NCBI GenBank assembly: GCA_045577615.1
Contig: JAZNIT010000056.1
Span: 1 to 9,576, forward strand
Origin: RGIG2206 sp045577615
GTDB lineage: Bacteria > Bacillota > Clostridia > Oscillospirales > Acutalibacteraceae
Reading direction: 5' to 3'
DNA: 9,576 nucleotides
Shown: one piece after another, positions 1 to 5,821 of the stretch
Layout: the number at the start of each line of letters is the position of its first letter
Position numbering within the stretch: position 1 is the first letter of the stretch
Program-made: the position numbers and the translations under genes
Notes under the pieces: model-generated
What the model saw: the letters and a program-made list of their open reading frames with translations, nothing else
What the model was told of the DNA's origin: nothing
The model's database searches: none

Positions 1-106
1 GACTTCCCGATTTCAGCTTGACGTCGGGATAAGCAAGCCGCAGATCGGTGTATAGCTTTTTCATATCGATGGAAGTATCTTCCTCGGTTACGTAGCGTCC
101 GCACAT
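1..106 (-). CDS. SRAP-family (YedK/HMCES-like) protein, N-terminal fragment
   Basis: Thirty-five codons are visible before the gene leaves the window, and the protein begins MCGRYVTEED. SRAP-domain proteins (YedK in E. coli, HMCES in humans) start with Met-Cys-Gly-Arg. After Met removal, Cys2 forms a covalent crosslink to abasic sites in single-stranded DNA and protects them during replication. Both Cys2 and the following Gly-Arg are present. The start is well supported: GGAGG (113-117, minus strand) lies 6 nt before the ATG at 106. The gene is divergent from a Y-family polymerase and shares with it an intergenic region carrying LexA-like boxes, which fits SOS control. The downstream catalytic Asn, Glu and His residues of the family lie outside the window and cannot be checked. 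I did not find a convincing promoter for this gene. Confidence 0.85.
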   Translation of the reverse strand, partial: MCGRYVTEEDTSIDMKKLYTDLRLAYPDVKLKSGS

Positions 107-112
107 AATAAG

Positions 113-117
113 CCTCC
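113..117 (-). promoter_or_regulatory. Ribosome binding site of the SRAP gene
   Basis: GGAGG on the minus strand lies 6 nt upstream of the ATG at 106. It fixes the start so that the catalytic cysteine is residue 2, as the family requires. Confidence 0.8.
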
Positions 118-123
118 AAAAAA

Positions 124-137
124 AGAACGAATGTATC
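124..137. promoter_or_regulatory. Second LexA-like (Cheo) box
   Basis: AGAACGAATGTATC resembles the Gram-positive LexA site CGAACRNRYGTTYC. It has the full GAAC half-site and a GTAT in place of GTTC on the other side. It lies 7 bp before the SRAP ribosome binding site and 8 bp upstream of the polymerase -35 box, so it could control either or both divergent genes. The imperfect half-site makes it weaker than the box at 180-193. Confidence 0.55.
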
Positions 138-145
138 AAAAAATA

Positions 146-174
146 TTGACAAACGCCCGATGATGGTGTATAAT
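146..174 (+). promoter_or_regulatory. Sigma-A promoter of the Y-family polymerase gene
   Basis: TTGACA at 146-151 and TATAAT at 169-174 are both exact consensus hexamers separated by 17 bp. The predicted start of transcription, near 181, falls inside the LexA box at 180-193, giving a textbook repressible arrangement. The untranslated leader would be about 80 nt. Confidence 0.88.
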
Positions 175-179
175 AAAAA

Positions 180-193
180 AGAACGAGCGTTCT
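180..193. promoter_or_regulatory. LexA operator (SOS box)
   Basis: AGAACGAGCGTTCT has two perfect 6-bp inverted half-sites (AGAACG/CGTTCT) around a 2-bp centre and fits the Firmicutes LexA consensus GAAC-N4-GTTC. It begins 6 bp after the -10 box, so bound LexA would block transcription initiation of the polymerase gene. Damage-induced LexA cleavage would then relieve repression. Binding is inferred from the motif; lexA itself is not in the window. Confidence 0.85.
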
Positions 194-250
194 ATTATTT
201 ATATTATACGTCATAATTTCGGAGTTGTCAAGAGATATGATGATTTTTGC

Positions 251-255
251 GGAGG
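251..255 (+). promoter_or_regulatory. Ribosome binding site of the polymerase gene
   Basis: GGAGG lies 6 nt before the ATG at 262. It selects that ATG over the in-frame TTG at 247, which would place the Shine-Dalgarno sequence inside the coding region. Confidence 0.85.
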
Positions 256-261
256 AAAAGT

Positions 262-1491
262 ATGGGAAGAAGCATTTTACATTGCGATATGAACAATTTT
301 TATGCCTCGGTGGAGTGTATGCTCAACCCCGCTTTGCGTGGCAAGGCGGTGGCTGTGGGCGGCAATGAGGAGGAGCGGCACGGCATCATCCTTGCCAAAA
401 ACGAGAAGGCCAAGGCGGCAGGCGTCAAGACGGGCGAAACCCTATGGCAGGCCCGACTTAAATGCCCCGAGCTGATAATTGTGCCCCCTCACTATGAGCG
501 GTATGTTGAAATTTCGGCCGCCACCCGTCAGATTTATTTTGAAAATACCAATCAGGTAGAGCCCTTTGGTCTGGACGAGGCCTGGCTTGACGTGACGGGT
601 GAGGATGGGCTTGAGGCGGCAGAGCGCATCAGTGACCGCATCCGAAACGAGCTTGGCATCACCGTCAGCATCGGCGTCAGCTTTAACAAGGTTTTTGCCA
701 AGCTGGGCAGCGACCTTCGAAAACCTGATGCCATCACCCTTATCAGCCGCGAGAATTTTAAGGACGTGGTGTGGCCCCTGCCCGCCAACAACCTGCTTTA
801 CGTAGGCCGTGCCACCGAAGAAAAGCTGCTCAGGATGGGCATTCGCACCATTGGGGAGCTGGCCACCATTCCCGTGCAGTTTTTGCGCAATCGGTTGGGT
901 AAAAACGGCGAGATGCTCTACCGCTTTGCCAATGGGGAGGACTGCTCCCCCGTGGCCATATTTGGTGAAATGCCACCCGTTAAATCGGTAAGCAACTCCA
1001 TCACCACCGTGAGGGATCTCACCTGCCGCGACGATGCTCTGCGAGTGATGATGGCGCTGTGTCAATCGGTGGGCAGCCGTCTGCGCTACAACAATCTTAA
1101 GTGCCGTCGGGTGTCGGTCAGCCTGCGCACCAACGAGCTGATTTATTGCACGCGGCAGGTAACTCTGCCCGACTACACCAATATGGATGCCGACCTGCTC
1201 AAGGCGGCTATGAGCATCGTTGACAGCGAGCACAACTGGCGCATTCCACTGCGCTCGGTAGGGGTGAGCGCATCTATGCTGGCAAGCGGCAACGCAGGGG
1301 GGCAAATTGACCTTTTTACCGATTTGAAAAAGCTTGAACAGCAGGAACGGCTGACCAAAAGCCTTGATAAACTGAAATCAAAATACGGCAGCGGCATCGT
1401 TTTGCCTGCCACTATGTTTGTGGACCGTGAGCTAACCGCCTTTGAGTTTGGGTACAAATTCAACCCCTTTGGCATACGCAGCGGCGAATAG
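262..1491 (+). CDS. dinB: Y-family translesion DNA polymerase (DinB / Pol IV type)
   Basis: This 409-aa protein would be a low-fidelity polymerase that copies past damaged template bases. The first catalytic motif is HCDMNNFYASVE with metal ligand Asp9; Tyr14 is at the steric-gate position, where E. coli Pol IV has Phe13. The second is LDEAWLD with Asp105 and Glu106. The palm/finger signature around SIGVSFNKVFAKLGSDLRKP (136-155) is intact. A helix-hairpin-helix thumb segment (about 179-201) and a little-finger domain (about 245-345) follow. QIDLF at 348-352 matches the sliding-clamp-binding pentapeptide and lies about 57 residues before the C-terminus, with a charged helical tail after it. 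Length is slightly above E. coli Pol IV (351 aa), as in many Firmicutes homologues. A consensus promoter overlapped by a LexA box indicates SOS induction. The alternative name would be a UmuC/YqjW-like Y-family polymerase, because the DxNxFYAS motif is shared with that branch. Confidence 0.93.
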   Translation: MGRSILHCDMNNFYASVECMLNPALRGKAVAVGGNEEERHGIILAKNEKAKAAGVKTGETLWQARLKCPELIIVPPHYERYVEISAATRQIYFENTNQVEPFGLDEAWLDVTGEDGLEAAERISDRIRNELGITVSIGVSFNKVFAKLGSDLRKPDAITLISRENFKDVVWPLPANNLLYVGRATEEKLLRMGIRTIGELATIPVQFLRNRLGKNGEMLYRFANGEDCSPVAIFGEMPPVKSVSNSITTVRDLTCRDDALRVMMALCQSVGSRLRYNNLKCRRVSVSLRTNELIYCTRQVTLPDYTNMDADLLKAAMSIVDSEHNWRIPLRSVGVSASMLASGNAGGQIDLFTDLKKLEQQERLTKSLDKLKSKYGSGIVLPATMFVDRELTAFEFGYKFNPFGIRSGE

Positions 1492-1495
1492 CAAC

Positions 1496-1535
1496 AAAAA
1501 AACTCCCTTGGTACCGAAGTACCAAGGGAGCCTTT
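1496..1535 (-). terminator. Shared bidirectional terminator between two convergent genes
   Basis: A perfect 12-bp stem (1503-1514 with 1519-1530) encloses a 4-nt loop. Read on the minus strand the loop is TTCG closed by a C-G pair, the very stable cUUCGg tetraloop, and the stem is followed by seven T (1502-1496). This is an excellent intrinsic terminator for the minus-strand surface-protein gene. On the plus strand the tract after the stem is only CCTTTATTT, so it would be a weaker terminator for the polymerase gene, whose stop is 11 nt before the stem. Confidence 0.92.
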
Positions 1536-1566
1536 ATTTAGTTAATTCCGTTAATTCGAACCGAAA

Positions 1567-4500
1567 TTACATAGCAACGAAGGTGAAGCCTTTCTTCTCT
1601 GCGAAGGCCTGAACAGCAGAATCTGCTACACCGTAAACGGTGATGGTTGCAGGAGTGTCGGTGAATGCTTCGTTGTTGATGGTTACATCGCCATTCTCGA
1701 AGGTGATGCTCTCAAGTGAGGTCATACCTGCGAAGGTCTTTGAACCAACTTCAGTTACGCCGCTGCCAACTACAACAGTCTTTACATTTGAGCAGTTCAT
1801 GAATACTTCATAGAGAAGAACACTTACATTGTCACCGATAACTACGGTTTCGATGGTGGTGTTGTTCTTGAATGCTCTCTGCTGGATGTTGGTTACCTTG
1901 AGACCGTTGATCTCATCAGGAATTACGAGGTTGGTTACGTTACCAAGAACGCCGGTAACGGTTACGCTCTCGCCATCTGCATTGATGATGTAATCAAAGT
2001 CGGTAACAATCTTAACTGCTACGCCCTGATTTGCAGCAGCCTTTGCAGCAGCTGAATTCTCTTGGGTCTTGATGGTTGCATTGGTGCAGCCGGTGAATGC
2101 GAGATTGTCAACAGTAGTGATGGTGTTGGGTACATATATCTCGCCAAGTGCAGTACAGTTCTTGAAGGTTTCCTTGTTAATGGCGGTCAAGCCGTTTGCG
2201 AAGGTGATACCATTTGCAAGTGCAGAACAATCCTGGAATGCGCTGTAAGCGATAGAGGTTACATTCTCAAGACCGTTTACAGTAGCAAGAGCGGTACAGC
2301 CCTGGAATGCACGACCACCGATGGTAGTGCAGGTTGCAGGAATGGTTACGCGGGTGATTCTGGTGTTATCTCTGAATGCCTGGTTGCCGATTGCTACAAC
2401 GGTGTAGCCGTCAACAGTTTCGGGGATGTTAGCGTTGGTGCTTTCACCACGCATACCGGTGATGGTTGCGTTGTTGTTAGCATCAACAGTATAGATGAAT
2501 GTAGAAGTGTTCTTTGCCTCGAACTGGAAGCCCTTCTGAGATGCATAAAGGTTTGCGTTACCGTTCATCCATGCCTTGAAGGTCAAGGTTGAAGCGCAAC
2601 CTGCGAAGGAGTTAGAAGCAATCTTACCTTCGGTTGATGAACCGTAGAGCTTGTCGTCATCCTCGAAGTCTATTACTGCAAGTGCAGAGCAGCCTGTGAA
2701 TGCCTCAGAACGAATTCTGAAGATGTTCTGGGGAATAAAGATCTCTTCCAATGCGGTGCATTCCTTGAAGATCAAGGGATTGATCATGTTAAGGCGGGTA
2801 GAGATGGTTACATCAGTAAGAGCGGTACAGCCCATGAAGATTTCGTAACCGGTGGTGGTTACAGAATTGGGCATTACGATAGCGGTGAGATTCTTGCAGA
2901 GCTTGAATGCACGGTTCTCAAGATTGGTTACAGATGCGGGGATTTCGATGGTCTCGAAGCCGCAGTTGTAGAATACTGCTGAACCGAGGTTGGTGAGCTT
3001 CTCGGTCTGGAAGTCAACGGTCTTAAGTGCAGTACAGTTGTAGAAGCACTCGTAACCGGTAGACTCAACGTCCTTACCGATGGTTACGGTAGTAACCTTG
3101 TTGAAGCCCTTGAATGAACGGTTGCCGATGTAGGTAATGCCGTCACCGATAACGATAGCGGTGGTTTCCTTACGAACAACCTGCCAAGGAGCAACGTCGC
3201 CTACGTTTGCGTAGTTGCCCATCTTACCGGTGCCCTCGATGTAGAGGGTGCCGTTCTCGAATCTCCAGGTTACGTCACCGGTGGTACCGGAGGTAGCAAT
3301 GGTGAATTCCTGAGTCTCGGTTGCGCCGCAGAGGCCGCAAGTGCGGGTCTTGATACCGGTGGTGGTAGAAGTAGCTTCAGTGGTGATCTCCCACTCGCTC
3401 CACTCGTGAGTGCACTCTTCAACAACGATGTCCTGAGTTTCGGTTGCGCCACAAGTGCCGCAAGTCTTGGTCTCAGTCAAGCCATCCTCGTCGGGTACGA
3501 ATTCGCCCCATGCGTGCTCGCCGGTAGCGGGGATTTCAGAACCGGTTTCGATGGTCTCGCCGCAAGCTACACAAACGGTGTCACCGGTGTAGCCGGCTGC
3601 GCCGCAGGTAGCGTCAACTGCGCCGGTAACGGTGGTCTCGTCATGCAAGCCGGTAGCGGGGGTTTCAGTACCGGTTTCGATGGTCTCGCCGCAATCGTTG
3701 CAAACGATGTCACCGGTGTAGCCGGCTGCGCCGCAGGTAGCCTCAACTTCGCCGGTAACGATGGTGTTCTCGTGAGGGCAAACCGGATATACGGGGGTTA
3801 TACCGGTGAGTGAGAGCTTGCTGAAGGTAGTGTAGTTGTTCTTCTGCCACCAGCTGTATACACCAAGCTTAACAGTTTGGTTCAAAGTGGTATAGCTGCT
3901 GTCCCAACCGTCAAGAGCGGTAAGGTCAAGATTGGTAACGATTTTTCCTGTGTTACCGTTGTCGCTACGAATATATGTAGCAGTAAGTTTGCCATTGTCA
4001 TAAACAGCCTTAAAGCGGTCGAGCGACTGAACAATCCACTGATTGGTTGAGTTGCCCCAACTTCCATCTGCGAGTGTATAGATGATTTCATCGCCCATCT
4101 TTACAATCAAGTAAAGATGTCCATCGTTGGTGATGTTAACTGTACCCTCGGCGGTCTTATCGATAGCAAACATAACCGTAAGGTCACCGACAGAAACAGC
4201 TGCGAAGCCGTCTTTATTGATGTTGGCAATTTTGCATGTAAACTCGAAATAATCAAGTGAATCAAAGGCGTTTTTATGGGTGAACCAGCTCTCGCCCCCT
4301 CTAACGGAATCGCTTGCATTAGCATGGCTGATGGAGCCACTAGCTTGGATGGTAGCAAGCTGGTCTGCGGTTGCGTTCCAATCGGCTGCATTCATACCGT
4401 CGAAGAAAACGAAAGGATCGCCTGCAGTGGGTTTTACAACGGGTACCTCAGGCTCGGTGATCTCGCCGCCGTTAACCTGAAGGTTTGCAGCTGCGCCGAG

Positions 4501-5139
4501 AGCAACAGCAACGTCATCTACAGTGATGTTTGCATCGCCTGCTGCGCTGGTGATGGTAGCCATACCGGGAGCAGCAAGTTCGGTGCCGCCGTTGAGAGCT
4601 ACAGTGTAAGCGCCAGATGCGGTTGCAGTGGTGTTGAGCTTAACTCTATAAAGCTCGCCGTTGTTTGCATCAAGCTCGCTCTTGGTGATAGCGTAGTATA
4701 CGCCACCTTCAGAGTCGGTCTGAAGCAGAGTCTTAAGTACATTGCCATCAAGGTTGTACTGCATTGAACCGCCCTGATCAGCGATGTCAGTCTTGTAGGG
4801 AGAATCCCATACAATTTTGCCGCTTTCGGTAGCAACGGTGAATGCGGTGGTGTCCAACTCGATGAAGGTGGTGATTACAGCGATGTTCTTGTTGTATTCG
4901 GAAGCAAGAGCGATGTCGTCTGCATCCCAATCAATGTTTGAATCACCAACGTAATCTGCGTAGTTATCCACGCTGATTACAGCCCATACGGACTCGCCTG
5001 CTTCTACTTCGGTAACAGCTTCGCCATTTTCGTCAACCAAAGCAACGTTGTAGGTTACTTGGGCAGTTGCAAATGCTGATACTGAGAACATGGAGAAAGC
5101 CATGCACAAAGCAAGCAACAATGCCAGTGTCTTTTTCAT
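1567..5139 (-). CDS. Large secreted BspA-type leucine-rich-repeat protein with ConA-like and Cys-rich modules
   Basis: This complete 1190-aa protein starts at the ATG at 5139, behind AAAGGAGG. Residues 1-24 are a signal peptide (MKK, long hydrophobic core, AFA cleavage site). Residues about 27-215 look like a cohesin-type beta-sandwich, and a short Pro/Glu/Val linker follows near 228-240. Residues about 245-448 resemble a concanavalin-A/LamG-like lectin sandwich (FFDGMNAADW...KLSLTGI). Residues 454-610 are Cys-rich repeats with C-x2-C-G pairs at 480/483, 523/526, 560/563 and 601/604, each followed or preceded by a His. Residues about 620-1190 form three blocks of BspA-type LRRs (AFxGCxxLxxVxIPxxV pattern), re-initiated near 880 and 1047. 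BspA-type LRR proteins are known adhesins and host-protein binders; adhesion or glycan binding here is inference. I see no LPxTG motif, SLH domain or C-terminal membrane helix, so how it is retained at the surface is unknown. It is paralogous to the next gene upstream. Confidence 0.9.
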   Translation of the reverse strand: MKKTLALLLALCMAFSMFSVSAFATAQVTYNVALVDENGEAVTEVEAGESVWAVISVDNYADYVGDSNIDWDADDIALASEYNKNIAVITTFIELDTTAFTVATESGKIVWDSPYKTDIADQGGSMQYNLDGNVLKTLLQTDSEGGVYYAITKSELDANNGELYRVKLNTTATASGAYTVALNGGTELAAPGMATITSAAGDANITVDDVAVALGAAANLQVNGGEITEPEVPVVKPTAGDPFVFFDGMNAADWNATADQLATIQASGSISHANASDSVRGGESWFTHKNAFDSLDYFEFTCKIANINKDGFAAVSVGDLTVMFAIDKTAEGTVNITNDGHLYLIVKMGDEIIYTLADGSWGNSTNQWIVQSLDRFKAVYDNGKLTATYIRSDNGNTGKIVTNLDLTALDGWDSSYTTLNQTVKLGVYSWWQKNNYTTFSKLSLTGITPVYPVCPHENTIVTGEVEATCGAAGYTGDIVCNDCGETIETGTETPATGLHDETTVTGAVDATCGAAGYTGDTVCVACGETIETGSEIPATGEHAWGEFVPDEDGLTETKTCGTCGATETQDIVVEECTHEWSEWEITTEATSTTTGIKTRTCGLCGATETQEFTIATSGTTGDVTWRFENGTLYIEGTGKMGNYANVGDVAPWQVVRKETTAIVIGDGITYIGNRSFKGFNKVTTVTIGKDVESTGYECFYNCTALKTVDFQTEKLTNLGSAVFYNCGFETIEIPASVTNLENRAFKLCKNLTAIVMPNSVTTTGYEIFMGCTALTDVTISTRLNMINPLIFKECTALEEIFIPQNIFRIRSEAFTGCSALAVIDFEDDDKLYGSSTEGKIASNSFAGCASTLTFKAWMNGNANLYASQKGFQFEAKNTSTFIYTVDANNNATITGMRGESTNANIPETVDGYTVVAIGNQAFRDNTRITRVTIPATCTTIGGRAFQGCTALATVNGLENVTSIAYSAFQDCSALANGITFANGLTAINKETFKNCTALGEIYVPNTITTVDNLAFTGCTNATIKTQENSAAAKAAANQGVAVKIVTDFDYIINADGESVTVTGVLGNVTNLVIPDEINGLKVTNIQQRAFKNNTTIETVVIGDNVSVLLYEVFMNCSNVKTVVVGSGVTEVGSKTFAGMTSLESITFENGDVTINNEAFTDTPATITVYGVADSAVQAFAEKKGFTFVAM
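3520..3777 (-). repeat. Tandem 129-bp duplication encoding two Cys-rich 43-aa repeats
   Basis: Two copies, 3520-3648 and 3649-3777, abut head to tail and agree at about 111 of 129 positions by hand count. Each encodes a T-C-G-A-A-G-Y-T-G-D segment, a C-x2-C-G pair and an ATGxH end. Most differences cluster in the segment before the C-x2-C and at the repeat boundary. The conserved Cys/His spacing suggests small metal-binding knuckles. The period is a multiple of three, so gain or loss of a copy would keep the frame. Confidence 0.85.
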
Positions 5140-5148
5140 AAAGAGTTC

Positions 5149-5156
5149 CCTCCTTT
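5149..5156 (-). promoter_or_regulatory. Ribosome binding site of the 1190-aa surface-protein gene
   Basis: AAAGGAGG on the minus strand ends 9 nt before the ATG at 5139. It is a strong match to the 16S anti-Shine-Dalgarno sequence and supports the start that gives a proper signal peptide. Confidence 0.85.
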
Positions 5157-5199
5157 AATTTTCTGCACGTAAGAAAAATTCTCCGTTCACAGCTCAATT

Positions 5200-5228
5200 A
5201 TTATACCATATTTTTGTCAAGCTGTCAA
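5200..5228 (-). promoter_or_regulatory. Strong sigma-A promoter of the 1190-aa surface-protein gene
   Basis: On the minus strand TTGACA (5228-5223) and TATAAT (5205-5200) are exact consensus hexamers 17 bp apart, and a TGG directly before the -10 gives an extended -10 element. A second TTGACA lies 8 bp further in (5220-5215), but its spacing to this -10 is only 9 bp, so it is unlikely to serve as the -35. Transcription should start near 5193, giving a leader of about 54 nt. This implies strong monocistronic expression. Confidence 0.88.
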
Positions 5229-5311
5229 TTATTCCGCGCCTTCAATCGGTTGGTATTTGACACAAACTTTTATCGTTGTTTTTGTGCATATTAACAGTAT
5301 GTTCACAAATG

Positions 5312-5339
5312 TTGTGGTTGGCAAAACCTTCAACCACAA
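5312..5339. repeat. Perfect 9-bp inverted repeat
   Basis: TTGTGGTTG (5312-5320) and CAACCACAA (5331-5339) are perfect inverse complements around a 10-nt spacer. The centre lies about 100 bp upstream of the -35 box of the surface-protein gene. It could be an operator or a stem-loop; the sequence does not decide between them. Confidence 0.75.
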
Positions 5340-5354
5340 TCGCGTTATTTTGCG

Positions 5355-5385
5355 CGAGTATTTTTCTGTTTCAGAGAAATACTCG
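5355..5385. repeat. 13-bp inverted repeat with 5-nt loop
   Basis: CGAGTATTTTTCT (5355-5367) pairs with AGAGAAATACTCG (5373-5385) around GTTTC. All pairs are Watson-Crick except one, T5364 with G5376, which is a wobble on the plus strand and a mismatch on the minus strand. No T-run follows on either side, so it is not a standard terminator. Confidence 0.78.
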
Positions 5386-5428
5386 TGTTTATTGAAAGTC
5401 TGTCTGTCACGTTCACATTTATGGTGTC

Positions 5429-5469
5429 GGCAGCGCACAAGGGGGTTTTCAGAATAAACGCACACTGCC
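5429..5469. repeat. 10-bp inverted repeat beside the left end of the MITE-like element
   Basis: GGCAGCGCAC (5429-5438) and GCACACTGCC (5460-5469) are imperfect inverse repeats. In minus-strand RNA the three imperfect positions become G-U pairs, so the full 10 bp could form. The repeat ends 3 bp before the terminal inverted repeat at 5473. Confidence 0.5.
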
Positions 5470-5509
5470 ATTAGGGAGTTGTGATTAGGGACGAAATCGG
5501 TTTTGAAAC

Positions 5510-5596
5510 AAAATTTCACCCCACTGCTACAACTTTTTCCTTTGTAATACACAAAGTATTACCGCAGGCAAAAGACTTGCATTGGGGCAAAATTTT
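5510..5596 (-). repeat. Internal long stem-loop of the MITE-like element
   Basis: The arms 5510-5527 and 5579-5596 match as inverse complements at 15 of 18 positions. The three exceptions would all be G-U pairs in minus-strand RNA and mismatches in plus-strand RNA. A perfect 7-bp hairpin, GTAATAC/GTATTAC (5544-5562, loop ACAAA), caps the structure. An overlapping CTTTGT/ACAAAG pairing (5540-5556) competes with it. Confidence 0.65.
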
Positions 5597-5651
5597 CAGT
5601 TGCAAAACTGCATGCACCTAAAAAAGATAAATTTTTAGTGGAATAAAAGGC

Positions 5652-5690
5652 AAAAAGGAACGATAACGCTGACGCGTATCGTGGCTTTTT
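5652..5690 (+). terminator. Terminator-like hairpin inside the MITE-like element
   Basis: ACGATA-a-CGC (5660-5669) pairs with GCG-TATCGT (5674-5682) across a TGAC loop, with one bulged A. On the plus strand GGCTTTTT follows at 5683-5690, and on the minus strand TTCCTTTTTGCC follows, so it could stop transcription in either direction. The stem is modest and bulged, so terminator activity is only a reasonable guess. Confidence 0.5.
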
Positions 5691-5770
5691 AACATATTAG
5701 GCCGCAAAAATTTGCTTTTTTAGGCGGTTTATCCCTAACCGCAACTCCCTTTACACATTTATTTTTCGTT

Positions 5771-5809
5771 AAACAAGAAATCACCCGCTCCCTATAAGGG
5801 AACGGGTGA
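5771..5809 (-). terminator. Intrinsic terminator of the partial surface-protein gene
   Basis: A 12-bp stem (5781-5792 with 5798-5809) closes a 5-nt TATAA loop. On the minus strand the only non-Watson-Crick position (5788/5802) is a G-U wobble, whereas on the plus strand it is a mismatch. The minus strand continues with TTTCTTGTTT (5780-5771). It lies about 100 bp after the stop codon at 5906 and separates this gene from the one downstream. Confidence 0.85.
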
Positions 5810-5821
5810 TGGGTTTAGTTT

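Larger units (their letters stand above)
5229..5472. other. Non-coding region upstream of the surface-protein promoter, with inverted repeats
   Basis: I see no credible gene here. The region is rich in dyad symmetry: a 9-bp perfect inverted repeat at 5312-5339, a 13-bp inverted repeat at 5355-5385 and a 10-bp one at 5429-5469. None is followed by a T-tract that would make it a terminator. It may be a regulatory upstream region or remnant mobile DNA. Confidence 0.6.
5473..5750. mobile_element. MITE-like element, 278 bp, with 19-bp terminal inverted repeats
   Basis: AGGGAGTTGTGATTAGGGA at 5473-5491 and TCCCTAACCGCAACTCCCT at 5732-5750 are inverse complements at 17 of 19 positions. The sequence between them has no credible gene but several internal dyads: 5510-5527 with 5579-5596, 5544-5562 and 5660-5682. 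Short length, terminal inverted repeats and lack of coding capacity fit a miniature inverted-repeat transposable element or other non-autonomous repeat. No clean target-site duplication is visible: TTA occurs at both edges (5471-5473 and 5751-5753) but is offset by one base relative to the repeats. No transposase is present in the window, so the parent family cannot be named. It could also be a structured intergenic repeat that does not transpose. Confidence 0.65.

Noticed and set aside
118..180. A promoter for the SRAP gene on the minus strand
   Set aside because: TACATT at 135-130 resembles a -10 box, but nothing resembling a -35 box lies at the required spacing, so I did not annotate it.
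247..261. TTG start giving five extra residues on the polymerase
   Set aside because: The Shine-Dalgarno GGAGG lies inside this extension and points to the ATG at 262, which also gives the family's usual N-terminus.
442..1305. Minus-strand 287-codon open frame opposite the polymerase
   Set aside because: The polymerase frame carries all catalytic motifs; the opposite frame has no family resemblance and no ribosome binding site.
3406..3813. Plus-strand 135-codon open frame with a repetitive Gly/Ala-rich product
   Set aside because: It is antisense to the duplicated Cys-rich repeats of the 1190-aa gene, and its repetition is a by-product of that duplication.
5257..5457. Plus-strand 66-codon open frame
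   Set aside because: It has a TTG start without a ribosome binding site, covers the dyads and looks like no recognisable protein.
5229..5552. Minus-strand 107-codon open frame between the surface-protein genes
   Set aside because: It starts with GTG inside a hairpin of the MITE-like element, lacks a ribosome binding site, has a composition unlike a real protein and runs through the inverted repeats into the promoter.
5701..5727. A second terminator made by CCGC/GCGG and the A/T runs at the right end of the MITE-like element
   Set aside because: Pairing needs a three-base bulge and the alternative GCAA/TTGC stem is only 4 bp, so it is too weak to call.
5185..5750. CRISPR array, tRNA, riboswitch or phage attachment site in the intergenic region
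   Set aside because: The repeats are inverted rather than regularly spaced direct repeats, no cloverleaf with a T-loop sequence is visible, and no known riboswitch core or tRNA end is recognisable.
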